A DNA stretch of 64,000 nucleotides. Source: Planctomycetota bacterium (GTDB lineage: Bacteria > Planctomycetota > UBA8742 > UBA2392). Both the position numbers and the translations under genes were made by a program. The notes below the pieces were generated by a model. It worked only from the letters and a program-made list of their open reading frames with translations, was not told the origin of the DNA and searched no databases. Location: NCBI GenBank assembly GCA_016722065.1, contig JADKGX010000001.1, forward strand, positions 744,001 to 808,000. Direction: 5' to 3'. Shown here one piece after another: positions 27,223 through 35,248 of the stretch (the first letter of the stretch is position 1; each line of letters starts with the position of its first letter).

Positions 27223-28026
27223 TCAGACCTTCTTGCCGCGCAGGTACGCCAGCCAGTACACGCCCGCCACCAGCACCGTGCCCCCCACCATGTTGCCGGC
27301 CGTCACCAGCAGCAGGTTGGAAACCGCGCCGCGCACCAGTGCGGCGTCGGCAAAGCCGTCCAGCGCAAGCGCATAGGGCAGGAAAAACATGTTGGCGATG
27401 CTGTGCTCAAAACCCATCGCCACAAACGCGGTAATCGGAAACACAATCGCAAGCACTTTGTCGGTAACGCTGCGCCCGGCCAGCGTCAGCCACACTGCCA
27501 GGCACACCAGCCCGTTGCACAGCACACCCAGCGCAAAGGCCTGCAAGGGTTCCAGCGCAGTCTTGTGGGCGCCAATGGCCGCCAGGGTGCGGCCTACGCC
27601 GCCGCCGCCAAGTTCATGCACCCGGCCCGCCCAGGCCAGCGCAAACGTGCCCAGCGCGCCCAGAAGATTACCCACATAGACAATCGCCCAGTTGCGCAGA
27701 ACCTGGCCCGTCGTGACCAGCCTTGAGGCCCAGGCCATGGCAATCAGGTTGTTGCCGGTAAATAGTTCGGCCCCGGCCACAATCACCAGCACCAGCCCCA
27801 GGCTGAATGCCAGGCCACCCAGCAGGCGCGTGGGCCCAAAGCCAAGTTCGGACCCTGTAACGACCACACAGTAAAGCAGACCGCCCAATGCAATGAAGGC
27901 GCCGGCCAGCACGGCCAGAACCAGCGTGCCCAGAAAATCTCGCCCGGCCTTGGCAACACCAACAGAAGCCACCCGCGCGGCAATTTCCGGCGGGGCATAA
28001 GCGTCATGATCGTCGGTCCCACCCAT
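27223..28026 (-). CDS. Formate/nitrite transporter (FNT) family channel
   Basis: A 267-residue protein with six hydrophobic helices. The FNT signatures are present: AELFTGNN in the first half and GFEHSIANMFFLP in the second. FNT channels form pentamers that pass formate, nitrite or hydrosulfide across the inner membrane. No formate or nitrite enzyme gene lies nearby, so the substrate is open. The start codon lies 12 bp downstream of a 154-bp palindromic element, which therefore occupies its entire upstream region after the preceding gene's stop. Confidence 0.93.
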   Translation of the reverse strand: MGGTDDHDAYAPPEIAARVASVGVAKAGRDFLGTLVLAVLAGAFIALGGLLYCVVVTGSELGFGPTRLLGGLAFSLGLVLVIVAGAELFTGNNLIAMAWASRLVTTGQVLRNWAIVYVGNLLGALGTFALAWAGRVHELGGGGVGRTLAAIGAHKTALEPLQAFALGVLCNGLVCLAVWLTLAGRSVTDKVLAIVFPITAFVAMGFEHSIANMFFLPYALALDGFADAALVRGAVSNLLLVTAGNMVGGTVLVAGVYWLAYLRGKKV

Positions 28027-28038
28027 ATGTTTGCCTAG

Positions 28039-28192
28039 TCAGCCCGAAGCGGAAGCGACGGGGTAGTTCGCTGTCGCTGTTGCTGTTACTGCAAACAGCA
28101 AACAGCGAACTTCAAACTGCGAACTACCCCATCGCTTGAAACGCGGTGCGTTCCAAGCGACCGTTGCTGCGCATCCTTCCGCTCCGGGCTGA
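28039..28192. repeat. 154-bp palindromic REP/MITE-like element with terminal inverted repeats
   Basis: The ends are TCAGCCCGAAGCGGAAG (28039-28055) and its near-perfect inverted partner (28176-28192, one mismatch in 17). Inside is a second inverted pair, GCGACGGGGTAGTTCGC and GCGAACTACCCCATCGC (one mismatch), and a third around AACAGCAAACAGCG. About 75 bp of one arm recurs, in inverse orientation, inside the ABC ATPase gene at 10128-10202. The element fills the gap between two minus-strand genes exactly. Confidence 0.85.
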
Positions 28193-28194
28193 CA

Positions 28195-30252
28195 CTATTG
28201 GCCCTTCAGCTCGCCCATTTTTACTTCGGCTTCGTAGGTCTGCCCGTTGCGCCAGAACTTGAACTTCACTGTGTCGTTGGGCTTTTTGGTGTTGATCCAG
28301 GCCTTGAAGTCGCTGGTCATGCTGCCTGGTGTGGTCACGTTGCCTGTTTTGTCTTTCACCTCGGCGGTGCCGGCGGCGATGCCGCCGTATTCAATCAGCA
28401 CATCCCCCACCTTCACGTCTTTGTGGTAGGCATCAAACCAGGGGCTGACACCGCTGACATACAGGCCTTGTTCGATGCGCGTGTCGATCAGCTTGTCCTG
28501 GGTCCAGAAGCCGCAAAACGTGCTGTTGACGCCAATCGTGCGCGTGCCCAGGTTCGCGGCCGGGCCGTCGGGGCTGTTGATCGCAAAAATCTGCACCTGG
28601 TGTTCTTTGCCGTCCTTGACGCTGTCCGGCGGCTTGATGAAAAACCCGTGCTCAGCATTGGGCGAAAGACCGCTGCCTACCATCCATTCCTCTTTGCGGT
28701 CGGCTTTGAACTTCTGCCAGAACTTGCCGTCTATGTAGACTTCCACTTCAATGGCCTCGGTGCCGGCATCAGGGTCGGCGGCCCAGCCGCGCAGGGAATC
28801 CTCGGCGGCGTACCAATAGCCGCCCATGGGCAGGGTGTTTTCCTCGACGCGGTATTGCTTGGGGCTGCCTGCCAGTTCGACTTTGACGCCCTGGGGGTAG
28901 TTCAGCGCATACACGCGCACGGTGTGTGTGGCGCCATCCAGCAGCTTGCCCGGGGTGGTCAGCAGCCAGCCGTGGTAGGAATCCGGCGTGACACGGCTCC
29001 ATTTGAGTTGGTCGCGTTTGCTGTTGGCGGCCAGTTGCACAAACAGTTCGCCATCCAGCCAGATTTCGACATCGTTGCTGCCCTGGCCGGCATCGGGGTC
29101 CCAGGACCAGCCCGCAAGCACGGACTTGTTGCAGATATCAAAGCCCCCAATCGGCGGGCTGTTGGCAACCCCGCTGCGGTTGCTGACCACGCGGGGGCTG
29201 CCCTCGATTTCGTGTTCCGTGCCCAGTTCGTTGTCCGTGGCAAACACCTGCACGGTGTGTTCTACGCCGTCATCGAGTATCGCCGGCCAGTCGATGTGAA
29301 ATGCGCAGGTGTCCGTCGGGGCTATCTTGCGCTTGACCAATTCTTCGTTCTTGGCATTCGCCTCAAGGCCCGCTACCACGGCGCCGTCGATGGTCACCTT
29401 GATCTTGACCGGCTTCTTGCCGCTGTCGGGGTCCCAGGCATAACCCGAGATGCCTTTTTCGGGCGAGGCTTCCTCAAGTTTGCCGCGCGGAATGCTGCCC
29501 TGGTTCACGGCCCGGGGCGAACCCGCAAGTTCCGTGCGGCCATGCTGGTCGGCGCGAAACACAAAGGCCCGCACGACATGTTTTTCGCCGTCGGTCAGGG
29601 CGTTGGGTGCTTCCTTTTCAAAGCGCCAGATCACGCCCAGGGTCTTGTGTTCCTCGCGCGTAGCGGCCCGAAACTGCGCGATTTCGGCCTCGTCCACGAA
29701 CAGCACAATGGTCAGGGCGGCCTCGGGCTCGAACTTATCCATCACCCAGCCGCGAACACGCACCGGGCTGGCTTCGTCCAGGCCGCCGCGCAGGTTGGGG
29801 TTGAACTGCTGGCCCTCGACGGTTTCTACGGCCACGGGTTGTGGTGGCACAACCGGCGGCGCTGGCGTGGCGTCTTTGGGCGCAGGCACGGCAGCAGTCC
29901 CGGCGCCTTTGCCTTTGGCAGCATTTTCTTTTTCGCGCTTCAGGCGGGCAGCCTGTTCGCGATCGGCCTGTTCGCGCAGGGCGCGCTCTGCGTCGCGGGA
30001 TTGCTGCTCGGTCTGGCTTTGGGCGGCTTGTCTTGCCTGGCGTGCAGCATTGTCGGTGGCGCTGTCGGGTAAATCACTTGTCGCGACTTCTTCGGCCGCG
30101 TTGCGCGGGTGGTGGCTGTGCCCGGTATTTTGGCCCATGCCCAGCATGGGCAGCCACAGTTCCGACGTTTCCGCCGCAGCCACAAACAGACCAATGGCCA
30201 GCAGCGCGCACAACAGTGCGCCAACGTTCAGTTTGACCGGGCCAGTGGCCAT
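28195..30252 (-). CDS. Membrane-anchored protein with four Asp-Pro-Asp repeats and a C-terminal PDZ domain
   Basis: A 685-residue protein. An N-terminal hydrophobic segment (residues 10-27) anchors it. Residues about 60-135 are a charged, Ala/Glu/Arg-rich coiled-coil-like and Pro-rich linker. Then come four repeats of about 90-100 residues with the pattern GWxxDPDxG, a VExxxDG strand, a DGxxHTVxVxA strand and ELAGSP. The last about 110 residues look like a PDZ domain (GLYVSGVSPWFDAY, VKVGDVLIEYGG, VKFKFWRNGQTYE). The repeats resemble the carbohydrate- or protein-binding beta modules seen in many exported proteins. I cannot name the family. The start overlaps the preceding zinc-ribbon gene by 25 bp, so the two are translationally linked. 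Confidence 0.75.
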   Translation of the reverse strand: MATGPVKLNVGALLCALLAIGLFVAAAETSELWLPMLGMGQNTGHSHHPRNAAEEVATSDLPDSATDNAARQARQAAQSQTEQQSRDAERALREQADREQAARLKREKENAAKGKGAGTAAVPAPKDATPAPPVVPPQPVAVETVEGQQFNPNLRGGLDEASPVRVRGWVMDKFEPEAALTIVLFVDEAEIAQFRAATREEHKTLGVIWRFEKEAPNALTDGEKHVVRAFVFRADQHGRTELAGSPRAVNQGSIPRGKLEEASPEKGISGYAWDPDSGKKPVKIKVTIDGAVVAGLEANAKNEELVKRKIAPTDTCAFHIDWPAILDDGVEHTVQVFATDNELGTEHEIEGSPRVVSNRSGVANSPPIGGFDICNKSVLAGWSWDPDAGQGSNDVEIWLDGELFVQLAANSKRDQLKWSRVTPDSYHGWLLTTPGKLLDGATHTVRVYALNYPQGVKVELAGSPKQYRVEENTLPMGGYWYAAEDSLRGWAADPDAGTEAIEVEVYIDGKFWQKFKADRKEEWMVGSGLSPNAEHGFFIKPPDSVKDGKEHQVQIFAINSPDGPAANLGTRTIGVNSTFCGFWTQDKLIDTRIEQGLYVSGVSPWFDAYHKDVKVGDVLIEYGGIAAGTAEVKDKTGNVTTPGSMTSDFKAWINTKKPNDTVKFKFWRNGQTYEAEVKMGELKGQ

Positions 30253-30446
30253 GTTTGCCCCGTTGGATTGACTTGACTGGTTGTGGAGATTGCGGCCCCA
30301 GGCTTACCGGCAGTTGCCGCATTTGTGGTCGGGCAGGCGCCGCCATCGCAGCAGGGTTCCACATTGATGCCGCATTGGGGGCACTGGCCGTGGCCATGCA
30401 CCCAGATCAAGCCGCCCCCAAAACCGCACCAGTTGCAGGTGTTCAT
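30228..30446 (-). CDS. Small Cys-rich zinc-ribbon-like protein
   Basis: A 72-residue protein. Its first 40 residues hold three Cys pairs, CNWC, CPQC and a CCDGGAC cluster, plus two His in VHGHGQ, the look of a small zinc-binding knuckle. The remaining residues are low-complexity and may be unstructured. The gene overlaps the PDZ-protein start by 25 bp and is separated by only 41 bp from a divergent zinc-ribbon gene. Similar short proteins occur in other bacterial genomes without assigned function, from memory. The Cys spacing makes it unlikely to be a chance frame. Confidence 0.7.
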   Translation of the reverse strand: MNTCNWCGFGGGLIWVHGHGQCPQCGINVEPCCDGGACPTTNAATAGKPGAAISTTSQVNPTGQTWPLARSN

Positions 30447-30487
30447 GGCGCTTGCCCTTGCCTGCCTGCAACGTAGTTTGGGCGACC

Positions 30488-30778
30488 ATGAGCGACTGGT
30501 CTGCCGAATTCCGGGCCGAGATTGTCAACCGCCTGCAAGAACGCGGGGTGAACCGCCCTTGCGGCCGTTGCGGTGGCGACAAGTTCACGCTGGTGGATGG
30601 CTATGCAGTGTTCGGGCTGGTGATGGAACTGCAAAGCGAGCATGTGGAGCGCCTCCTGCCCAGCGCCTGTGTGGCCTGTGCCAAGTGCGGCTATCTTACG
30701 TTCCACACCCTGGCGCCGCTTGGGTTGTTGCCCGACGACCAGCCCACCCCGCCGGGTGATGCCTCGGCCAGCCCCTGA
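30488..30778 (+). CDS. Small zinc-ribbon protein
   Basis: A 96-residue protein starting at 30488 (MSDWSAEF), with two CxxC knuckles (CGRC and CAKC) about 40 residues apart. Its N-terminal helix (FRAEIVNRLQERGVN) and final strand resemble those of the zinc-ribbon protein at 58224-58478 (FQRILKALKAKGVN), so the two form a small paralogous family. No function is known. It is divergently oriented from the Cys-rich gene, with a 41-bp shared upstream region. Confidence 0.75.
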   Translation: MSDWSAEFRAEIVNRLQERGVNRPCGRCGGDKFTLVDGYAVFGLVMELQSEHVERLLPSACVACAKCGYLTFHTLAPLGLLPDDQPTPPGDASASP

Positions 30779-30798
30779 ATCCAGTGCAGGCCAGCCGG

Positions 30799-31725
30799 TT
30801 ACCGCCAGCGGATGCCAAAGCTGAGCTGCGTGAAATACACGCGATTGAACTCGTCCGTGTCCAGGTAAGCCTGAAACGAAGCTGAAAAGAACAGCCCGGC
30901 CTGGTTGGTCAGTTCAAAATCTGTCGACCGCACCATCACTTCAAAGCCGTTGGCAATGCCCGTGGCATCGCGAAAGCGGATTACGTTGAAGGGGCGCCAC
31001 ATCGCAAACACCACAAAGCGTGTGGCTTCATCAACAAAGAAGAATTCAAAGCCAATGCCAGTGCTGGCGCCGTACAGGTAGGCGTTGTCCCAATCTACCC
31101 GGTCACGATCTTTGACCTTGTCAATCTCGCCAAGCTGGCTGTCAAAAAAGTTGTCGCGGTTAGAACGCACGTGGGTGCGCCGAAAGACCATCCAGGAATT
31201 GGCCTTGGCGGTAAACCACAGCCAGCGCCAGCGGGCTGAAAACTCAAACTCCAGGTTCAGGCTCAACTTCTGCGAATCATTGGCGGCGCGGTAGTTCTGG
31301 GTAAAGGGCAGGGTCTCGAACTCGAAGGTCTCATGGTGGGCGTTGTTCAACAAGCCAAAGGCCACATCGGCCGTCTGAATCAGGCTGAGGCGCCATTCGC
31401 TGCTTAGCCTGTATTCGGCGTGCACGCGCCCGCCCACGCCCCAGGGGTCAAAGCTGTACAGCCAGTTTGAGGCCAGAGAATGGTCGTGCCCGCGAATGTC
31501 CGTGATGTTGTAGCTGTGCGCGGCATAAAACAGCGCAAATGAAAAGCCCAGTTCACCAATGCCCAGTTCGCGGTACTTGGTCGTCTCACTGGGATGAACG
31601 CTGCGCGCGTCGCGGCGCAACTCAAAGCGCAGGTCTTCGGGGTTGGTGGCGGCTTCCTGGGCGGCCAAGCGCACGGGCGCGCAAAGCGCCAGCAGCAGGC
31701 CCACAAGCAGAATTCCACGCGGCAT
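30799..31725 (-). CDS. Exported beta-barrel-like protein, probably outer membrane
   Basis: About 308 residues. The start at 31725 (MPRGILLVGLLLALC) follows GGGGA and yields a signal peptide cleaved near LAAQEA; the frame is open further upstream without such support. The mature part alternates polar and aromatic residues (WRLSLIQTADVAFG, LSLNLEFEFSARWRWLWF, GASTGIGFEFFF) and ends in an amphipathic strand YFTQLSFGIRWR. That fits a small outer-membrane beta-barrel. It lies directly downstream of the pentaheme cytochrome on the same strand (gap about 100 bp), so the two may work together. The family is not recognised. Confidence 0.65.
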   Translation of the reverse strand: MPRGILLVGLLLALCAPVRLAAQEAATNPEDLRFELRRDARSVHPSETTKYRELGIGELGFSFALFYAAHSYNITDIRGHDHSLASNWLYSFDPWGVGGRVHAEYRLSSEWRLSLIQTADVAFGLLNNAHHETFEFETLPFTQNYRAANDSQKLSLNLEFEFSARWRWLWFTAKANSWMVFRRTHVRSNRDNFFDSQLGEIDKVKDRDRVDWDNAYLYGASTGIGFEFFFVDEATRFVVFAMWRPFNVIRFRDATGIANGFEVMVRSTDFELTNQAGLFFSASFQAYLDTDEFNRVYFTQLSFGIRWR

Positions 31726-31827
31726 TCGGTCCCCATCAACGAGGCGGCAGTCTAGGGGGCAAGCGGGTCCGGTCAAGCGATGGCGCCGCGTGACATGGGC
31801 AGCCTTTTGCCCACGCTGCGGGTTGGC

Positions 31828-34059
31828 TCAGGGCCGCCAGGATTGCACAAGCTGGTCCATTTCCGCGCGCCCGGCCTGGCTGCGGTCGACATCCATGCCG
31901 TGTTCGCGCAGCAGCCCCGGTGGCCCACGGCGCAGAATCAGGCGCACTTCTATTTCATCCGCGTCGCCGACATTGAACTCGAACTGCCGGGGCTGGCCCG
32001 GTTGCAGGCGCGTGTCCAGCGTCTGGGCTTGTGCGCGCCAGTAGGGCACCTGCCAGTCATTGGCAAACTGGCGGCCCAGCACCATGCCCGCGCTGGCACC
32101 AGCGGCTTGGCCAATTCTTTCTGCTTCCGCCAATTCCGGCGCCAGGGCAACCAGCGCCCCGGCCTTGCGTGCGACCACAACCAGCACATAGCGTTTCAGG
32201 CCGTGGCCCGTGGGCATGGCGTGGCCAGCGCCGGTGTTTTCCAGCGTCACGCGCAGGCTGGCTTGCGAGCCGTTGCGTTGCAGAGCGGCGTCCAGGCGCA
32301 CGGCCTGTTTCACAAAGGCCAGGTCGTCGGTGCCGGCAAAACTGTGTTTGTGGCCTTCGCTGAAAGGCCGACGGCGCGTGCCGTAGCGGGCAATCTCGAT
32401 CGCGTCGTTCTGCATTTCAATCAGTCGCAGGTCGCCACCAAGGACGGTCTGGCGCGATTTGCCATCGGGCCCTGTTATCTGTTGCAAGATCCCGCGTTGA
32501 TAGGCCGGCATGTGGCAATCCTGGCATTCCTTGTGTTGCGGGCCGGGCGCGGCAAACTTGCTGGCCTTCCATTCTGACCACGTGGACTGGCCCAGTACCG
32601 GCGTGTTTGCAACTTCATGCTCGTGGCAGCCGGCACACAGCAGCGACATTTGAAACAGCGGGTTGTAACTGGCACCCATGTAAAGGTAGCTCACGTCGGG
32701 CAGCGGCCCGAACACGCGCTTGATACTGCCGGGCACCTGCGCGTCGCGCGGGTCCGGGCGCAGCAGGCGAATCGAGCCGTCCAGCCCGGGGCGCGCGGGG
32801 TCGGTTACGGCTTCAATCTTGTGGCAGAAATCGCAATGGTTGCCCTCTGCGTCTACGCCGCTGACCTGCAACAGGTTGGGCCCGGAAAGATGAAACTGTT
32901 CCAGGCCGGCGGCCAGGCTGGGCGAGTGGCAGGGCGTGCACTGGTCGCGCGTGTCGCCTGCGGCCAGGGCTGCGGGGCGCGCATCAAGCTCAAAGGCCGC
33001 GCGCACCCAAGGGTTGGTTGCCATGGTGGCGTGGCGCGACCGCGACCAGAACTGGTATTCGCGCACATGGCAATTGCCGCACTGCAGGTGCCTGGCCGGC
33101 TCATAGTTGATGCCCACGGGCGTGGGCTGGGGCGCAACCCAGCGATAGTCGCGGTGGTCCTGTGTAGCCAGCCGTCGCAGCGAGATCGTGGCCATGGCCA
33201 GGTTGCCATCGGCCTGCATCGCGCCGTTTTTCGTAAAGGCGGTTTCTTGTTCCAGGGCCACAAAGCCGTTGGCAAAGCCAATCTTGCCGGCGGCCACCAG
33301 CGTCAATGCCTCGACCTTATCCATGGGCAACGCAAAGAAACCGCGGCCGTCGGCAACTGTTTCAATACTTCCGGCGGCGCGCCGCTTGACTGCGGCACCA
33401 GCAACACCTTGGCCGGTTTCATCCACCACGCGACCATACAGCACAAAGGCGGCCACCACGGTGGGCGTTCGCAGCGGGATGCGACCTTCCAGCATGCGCG
33501 TGGTGTCGTCGGCAGTGTCCAGTACGGCCTCGCCGCCTTCCAGGGGGGTTTCGCCCATGGGTTCGGTGTCGTGGTAGTACTGCACATCGATACTTTGGCG
33601 CCCGGCGCCAAACCGGAACCACGCCCCGCCGCCGTTGCTGACGGCGCGGGTCAGGTCCAGGCAACTCCAGGTTGAGAACCAGCGTCCGTCGCCCTGGCGC
33701 CGACCCTGGCCCAAAGCAAACCAGGCGCCGCCTTCCTGCTGGTCGTCAATGCCCTTGGCAACGTAATGCATCGCTTCGCCGCGAATCTGGATGCGCAGTT
33801 CATAGCGCTGGCGGCCAAACAGGTAACGGCCTTCAAAATCCGGCGCGCCCAGCGGGCTTTGCGCGGGCTGGTCAAACCAGTCCCAGGTCGGGGCAGACTG
33901 AACATCCTGCAGGTAACGCAGCCAGGAGGCGATTTCGGCCGGGCTGGCGTCGGGGTCGTAGCGGCTTTCATACAGGTGCGTGCGCGGATCCAGTGCAATT
34001 GTCAGCACCAGTGTCGCAAGAAGGGCCAGGGCAACAGCGGCTTGGTACCTGTCTGCCAT
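31828..34059 (-). CDS. Pentaheme c-type cytochrome, NrfA/c554-like module
   Basis: A 743-residue exported protein. A single N-terminal helix (residues 6-24) acts as signal or anchor. Residues about 25-200 are an unassigned beta-rich region, about 205-260 a carboxypeptidase-regulatory-like fold (GRVVDETGQGVAGAAV), and then comes the heme part with five CXXCH motifs at 327-331, 374-378, 409-413, 475-479 and 512-516. A C-terminal beta domain follows (SLRVTLENTGAGHAMPTG). The spacing resembles the multiheme cytochrome c family that includes c554. Likely role: periplasmic or cell-surface electron transfer. The gene is divergent from the lipoprotein at 34212, and a barrel-like protein follows it. 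Partner oxidoreductases are not seen in the window. Confidence 0.85.
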   Translation of the reverse strand: MADRYQAAVALALLATLVLTIALDPRTHLYESRYDPDASPAEIASWLRYLQDVQSAPTWDWFDQPAQSPLGAPDFEGRYLFGRQRYELRIQIRGEAMHYVAKGIDDQQEGGAWFALGQGRRQGDGRWFSTWSCLDLTRAVSNGGGAWFRFGAGRQSIDVQYYHDTEPMGETPLEGGEAVLDTADDTTRMLEGRIPLRTPTVVAAFVLYGRVVDETGQGVAGAAVKRRAAGSIETVADGRGFFALPMDKVEALTLVAAGKIGFANGFVALEQETAFTKNGAMQADGNLAMATISLRRLATQDHRDYRWVAPQPTPVGINYEPARHLQCGNCHVREYQFWSRSRHATMATNPWVRAAFELDARPAALAAGDTRDQCTPCHSPSLAAGLEQFHLSGPNLLQVSGVDAEGNHCDFCHKIEAVTDPARPGLDGSIRLLRPDPRDAQVPGSIKRVFGPLPDVSYLYMGASYNPLFQMSLLCAGCHEHEVANTPVLGQSTWSEWKASKFAAPGPQHKECQDCHMPAYQRGILQQITGPDGKSRQTVLGGDLRLIEMQNDAIEIARYGTRRRPFSEGHKHSFAGTDDLAFVKQAVRLDAALQRNGSQASLRVTLENTGAGHAMPTGHGLKRYVLVVVARKAGALVALAPELAEAERIGQAAGASAGMVLGRQFANDWQVPYWRAQAQTLDTRLQPGQPRQFEFNVGDADEIEVRLILRRGPPGLLREHGMDVDRSQAGRAEMDQLVQSWRP

Positions 34060-34211
34060 GGTGGGCCGTTATCCACATCGGCGCGGCCCGTGCCAGTGCA
34101 TTCAGGACCGGGCGCACGCAATTGCTGCTGTGGCGTTACAATCCGCCGCGCGTATTACCAACGAAGCCGGGATCAGACCGAGCTACGGTGTGCGTCGGAA
34201 AGGGGTACACA

Positions 34212-35246
34212 ATGAAAACATGGTTCCCGTTGGTTTCGCTCTCGCTTGCCCTGACGGTTGCGCTGGCAGTGGGCACACTGGCCGGCTGCAAAGATGCACA
34301 CACGGAGGCCGAACTGGCCAGCACCAAAACCCAGCTTGCCGCAAAACAGGCTGAGCTGGATGGCCTGCAGGCCGACCTGAAGCAGACCAACAAGCGCATC
34401 GCAGACCTCAAGGCCGAATTGGCGGCCGGCCAGATTGTCGCGGAACAGCCAAAGCCGGACGCCACGACCGATGTGACCGAAACCCGGCGCCTCAAGGCTG
34501 CCCTGGCGGAACAGGAACAACGAGTCAAGGACCTCGAAACGCAACTGGCCGTCGCCAAGGCCGCGCAGCCAACCAAACCCGCCGAGGTTGAAAAACCCGC
34601 AGACGCCGCAAAGGCCGACCCCGCCACCGTGGAAGAAGCAACCCGCCGCATTGACGAGTTGCTGCCCTTGGTCAAAAGCGACGCTGGCACGGCAAGACAG
34701 CGCGAAGAAATGGTCAACTTGATGTTCAAGGCCGACAAAGCCACCCGCGATCGCGTGATCGACGACATACAGAAGTGGGTAAAAGAAGAACCCGGCAACA
34801 AGCACGCCCATCTTTCGCTGGCCAACGCGCTGGTGTCGCGCTTTGCCGATATCAAGCGCGAGGATTTCATGGGTCAGGCCACACTGGCTGGCAAGGTCAC
34901 AGACGCGGCGAACAAGGCACTGGAGATTGATCCTGATTTCTATGATGCCGTGGCCTATCTGGCGCTGATGAAGGTGAACTACCCGCCCTTCACGCCCGAG
35001 TTCAAAGGTGCCAACAAGGACCTGGACCGTGCGCTGGATCTGCAGGCGAAACAAAGCTGGGTGGATGAATTCGCCGACGTGTATGTCGGCTACAGCACCT
35101 GGTTTCGCAAGCAGGGCAAGCTGGATGATGCCGCGGCCAAGGTGCAGGCGGGGCTGGACAAAGCTCCGCGCAACGAGGGCCTGCTGGCTGAAAAGAAGAT
35201 CGTCGATGACGCCCGGGCTGAAGCAGCCAAAGCGCAAGGAGACTGA
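34212..35246 (+). CDS. Coiled-coil/TPR-like lipoprotein
   Basis: A 344-residue lipoprotein. The signal peptide ends at lipobox LAGC with Cys26. Residues about 30-110 form a coiled coil (AELASTKTQLAAKQAELDG and similar heptads), then a Pro/Ala linker, then a helical TPR-like region (HAHLSLANALVSRF, ANKALEIDPDFYDAVAYL, KAPRNEGLLAEKK). The ATG at 34212 fits the signal peptide, whereas the longer open frame upstream is antisense to the cytochrome. A TACAAT box at 34137-34142 is a possible -10 element. It is 2 bp from the next gene, so the two form an operon. Function unknown. Confidence 0.78.
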   Translation: MKTWFPLVSLSLALTVALAVGTLAGCKDAHTEAELASTKTQLAAKQAELDGLQADLKQTNKRIADLKAELAAGQIVAEQPKPDATTDVTETRRLKAALAEQEQRVKDLETQLAVAKAAQPTKPAEVEKPADAAKADPATVEEATRRIDELLPLVKSDAGTARQREEMVNLMFKADKATRDRVIDDIQKWVKEEPGNKHAHLSLANALVSRFADIKREDFMGQATLAGKVTDAANKALEIDPDFYDAVAYLALMKVNYPPFTPEFKGANKDLDRALDLQAKQSWVDEFADVYVGYSTWFRKQGKLDDAAAKVQAGLDKAPRNEGLLAEKKIVDDARAEAAKAQGD

Positions 35247-35248
35247 AG

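Noticed and set aside
28198..30072. 624-residue plus-strand frame
   Set aside because: Antisense to the repeat/PDZ gene, which has clear domain repeats and a membrane anchor in its own frame.
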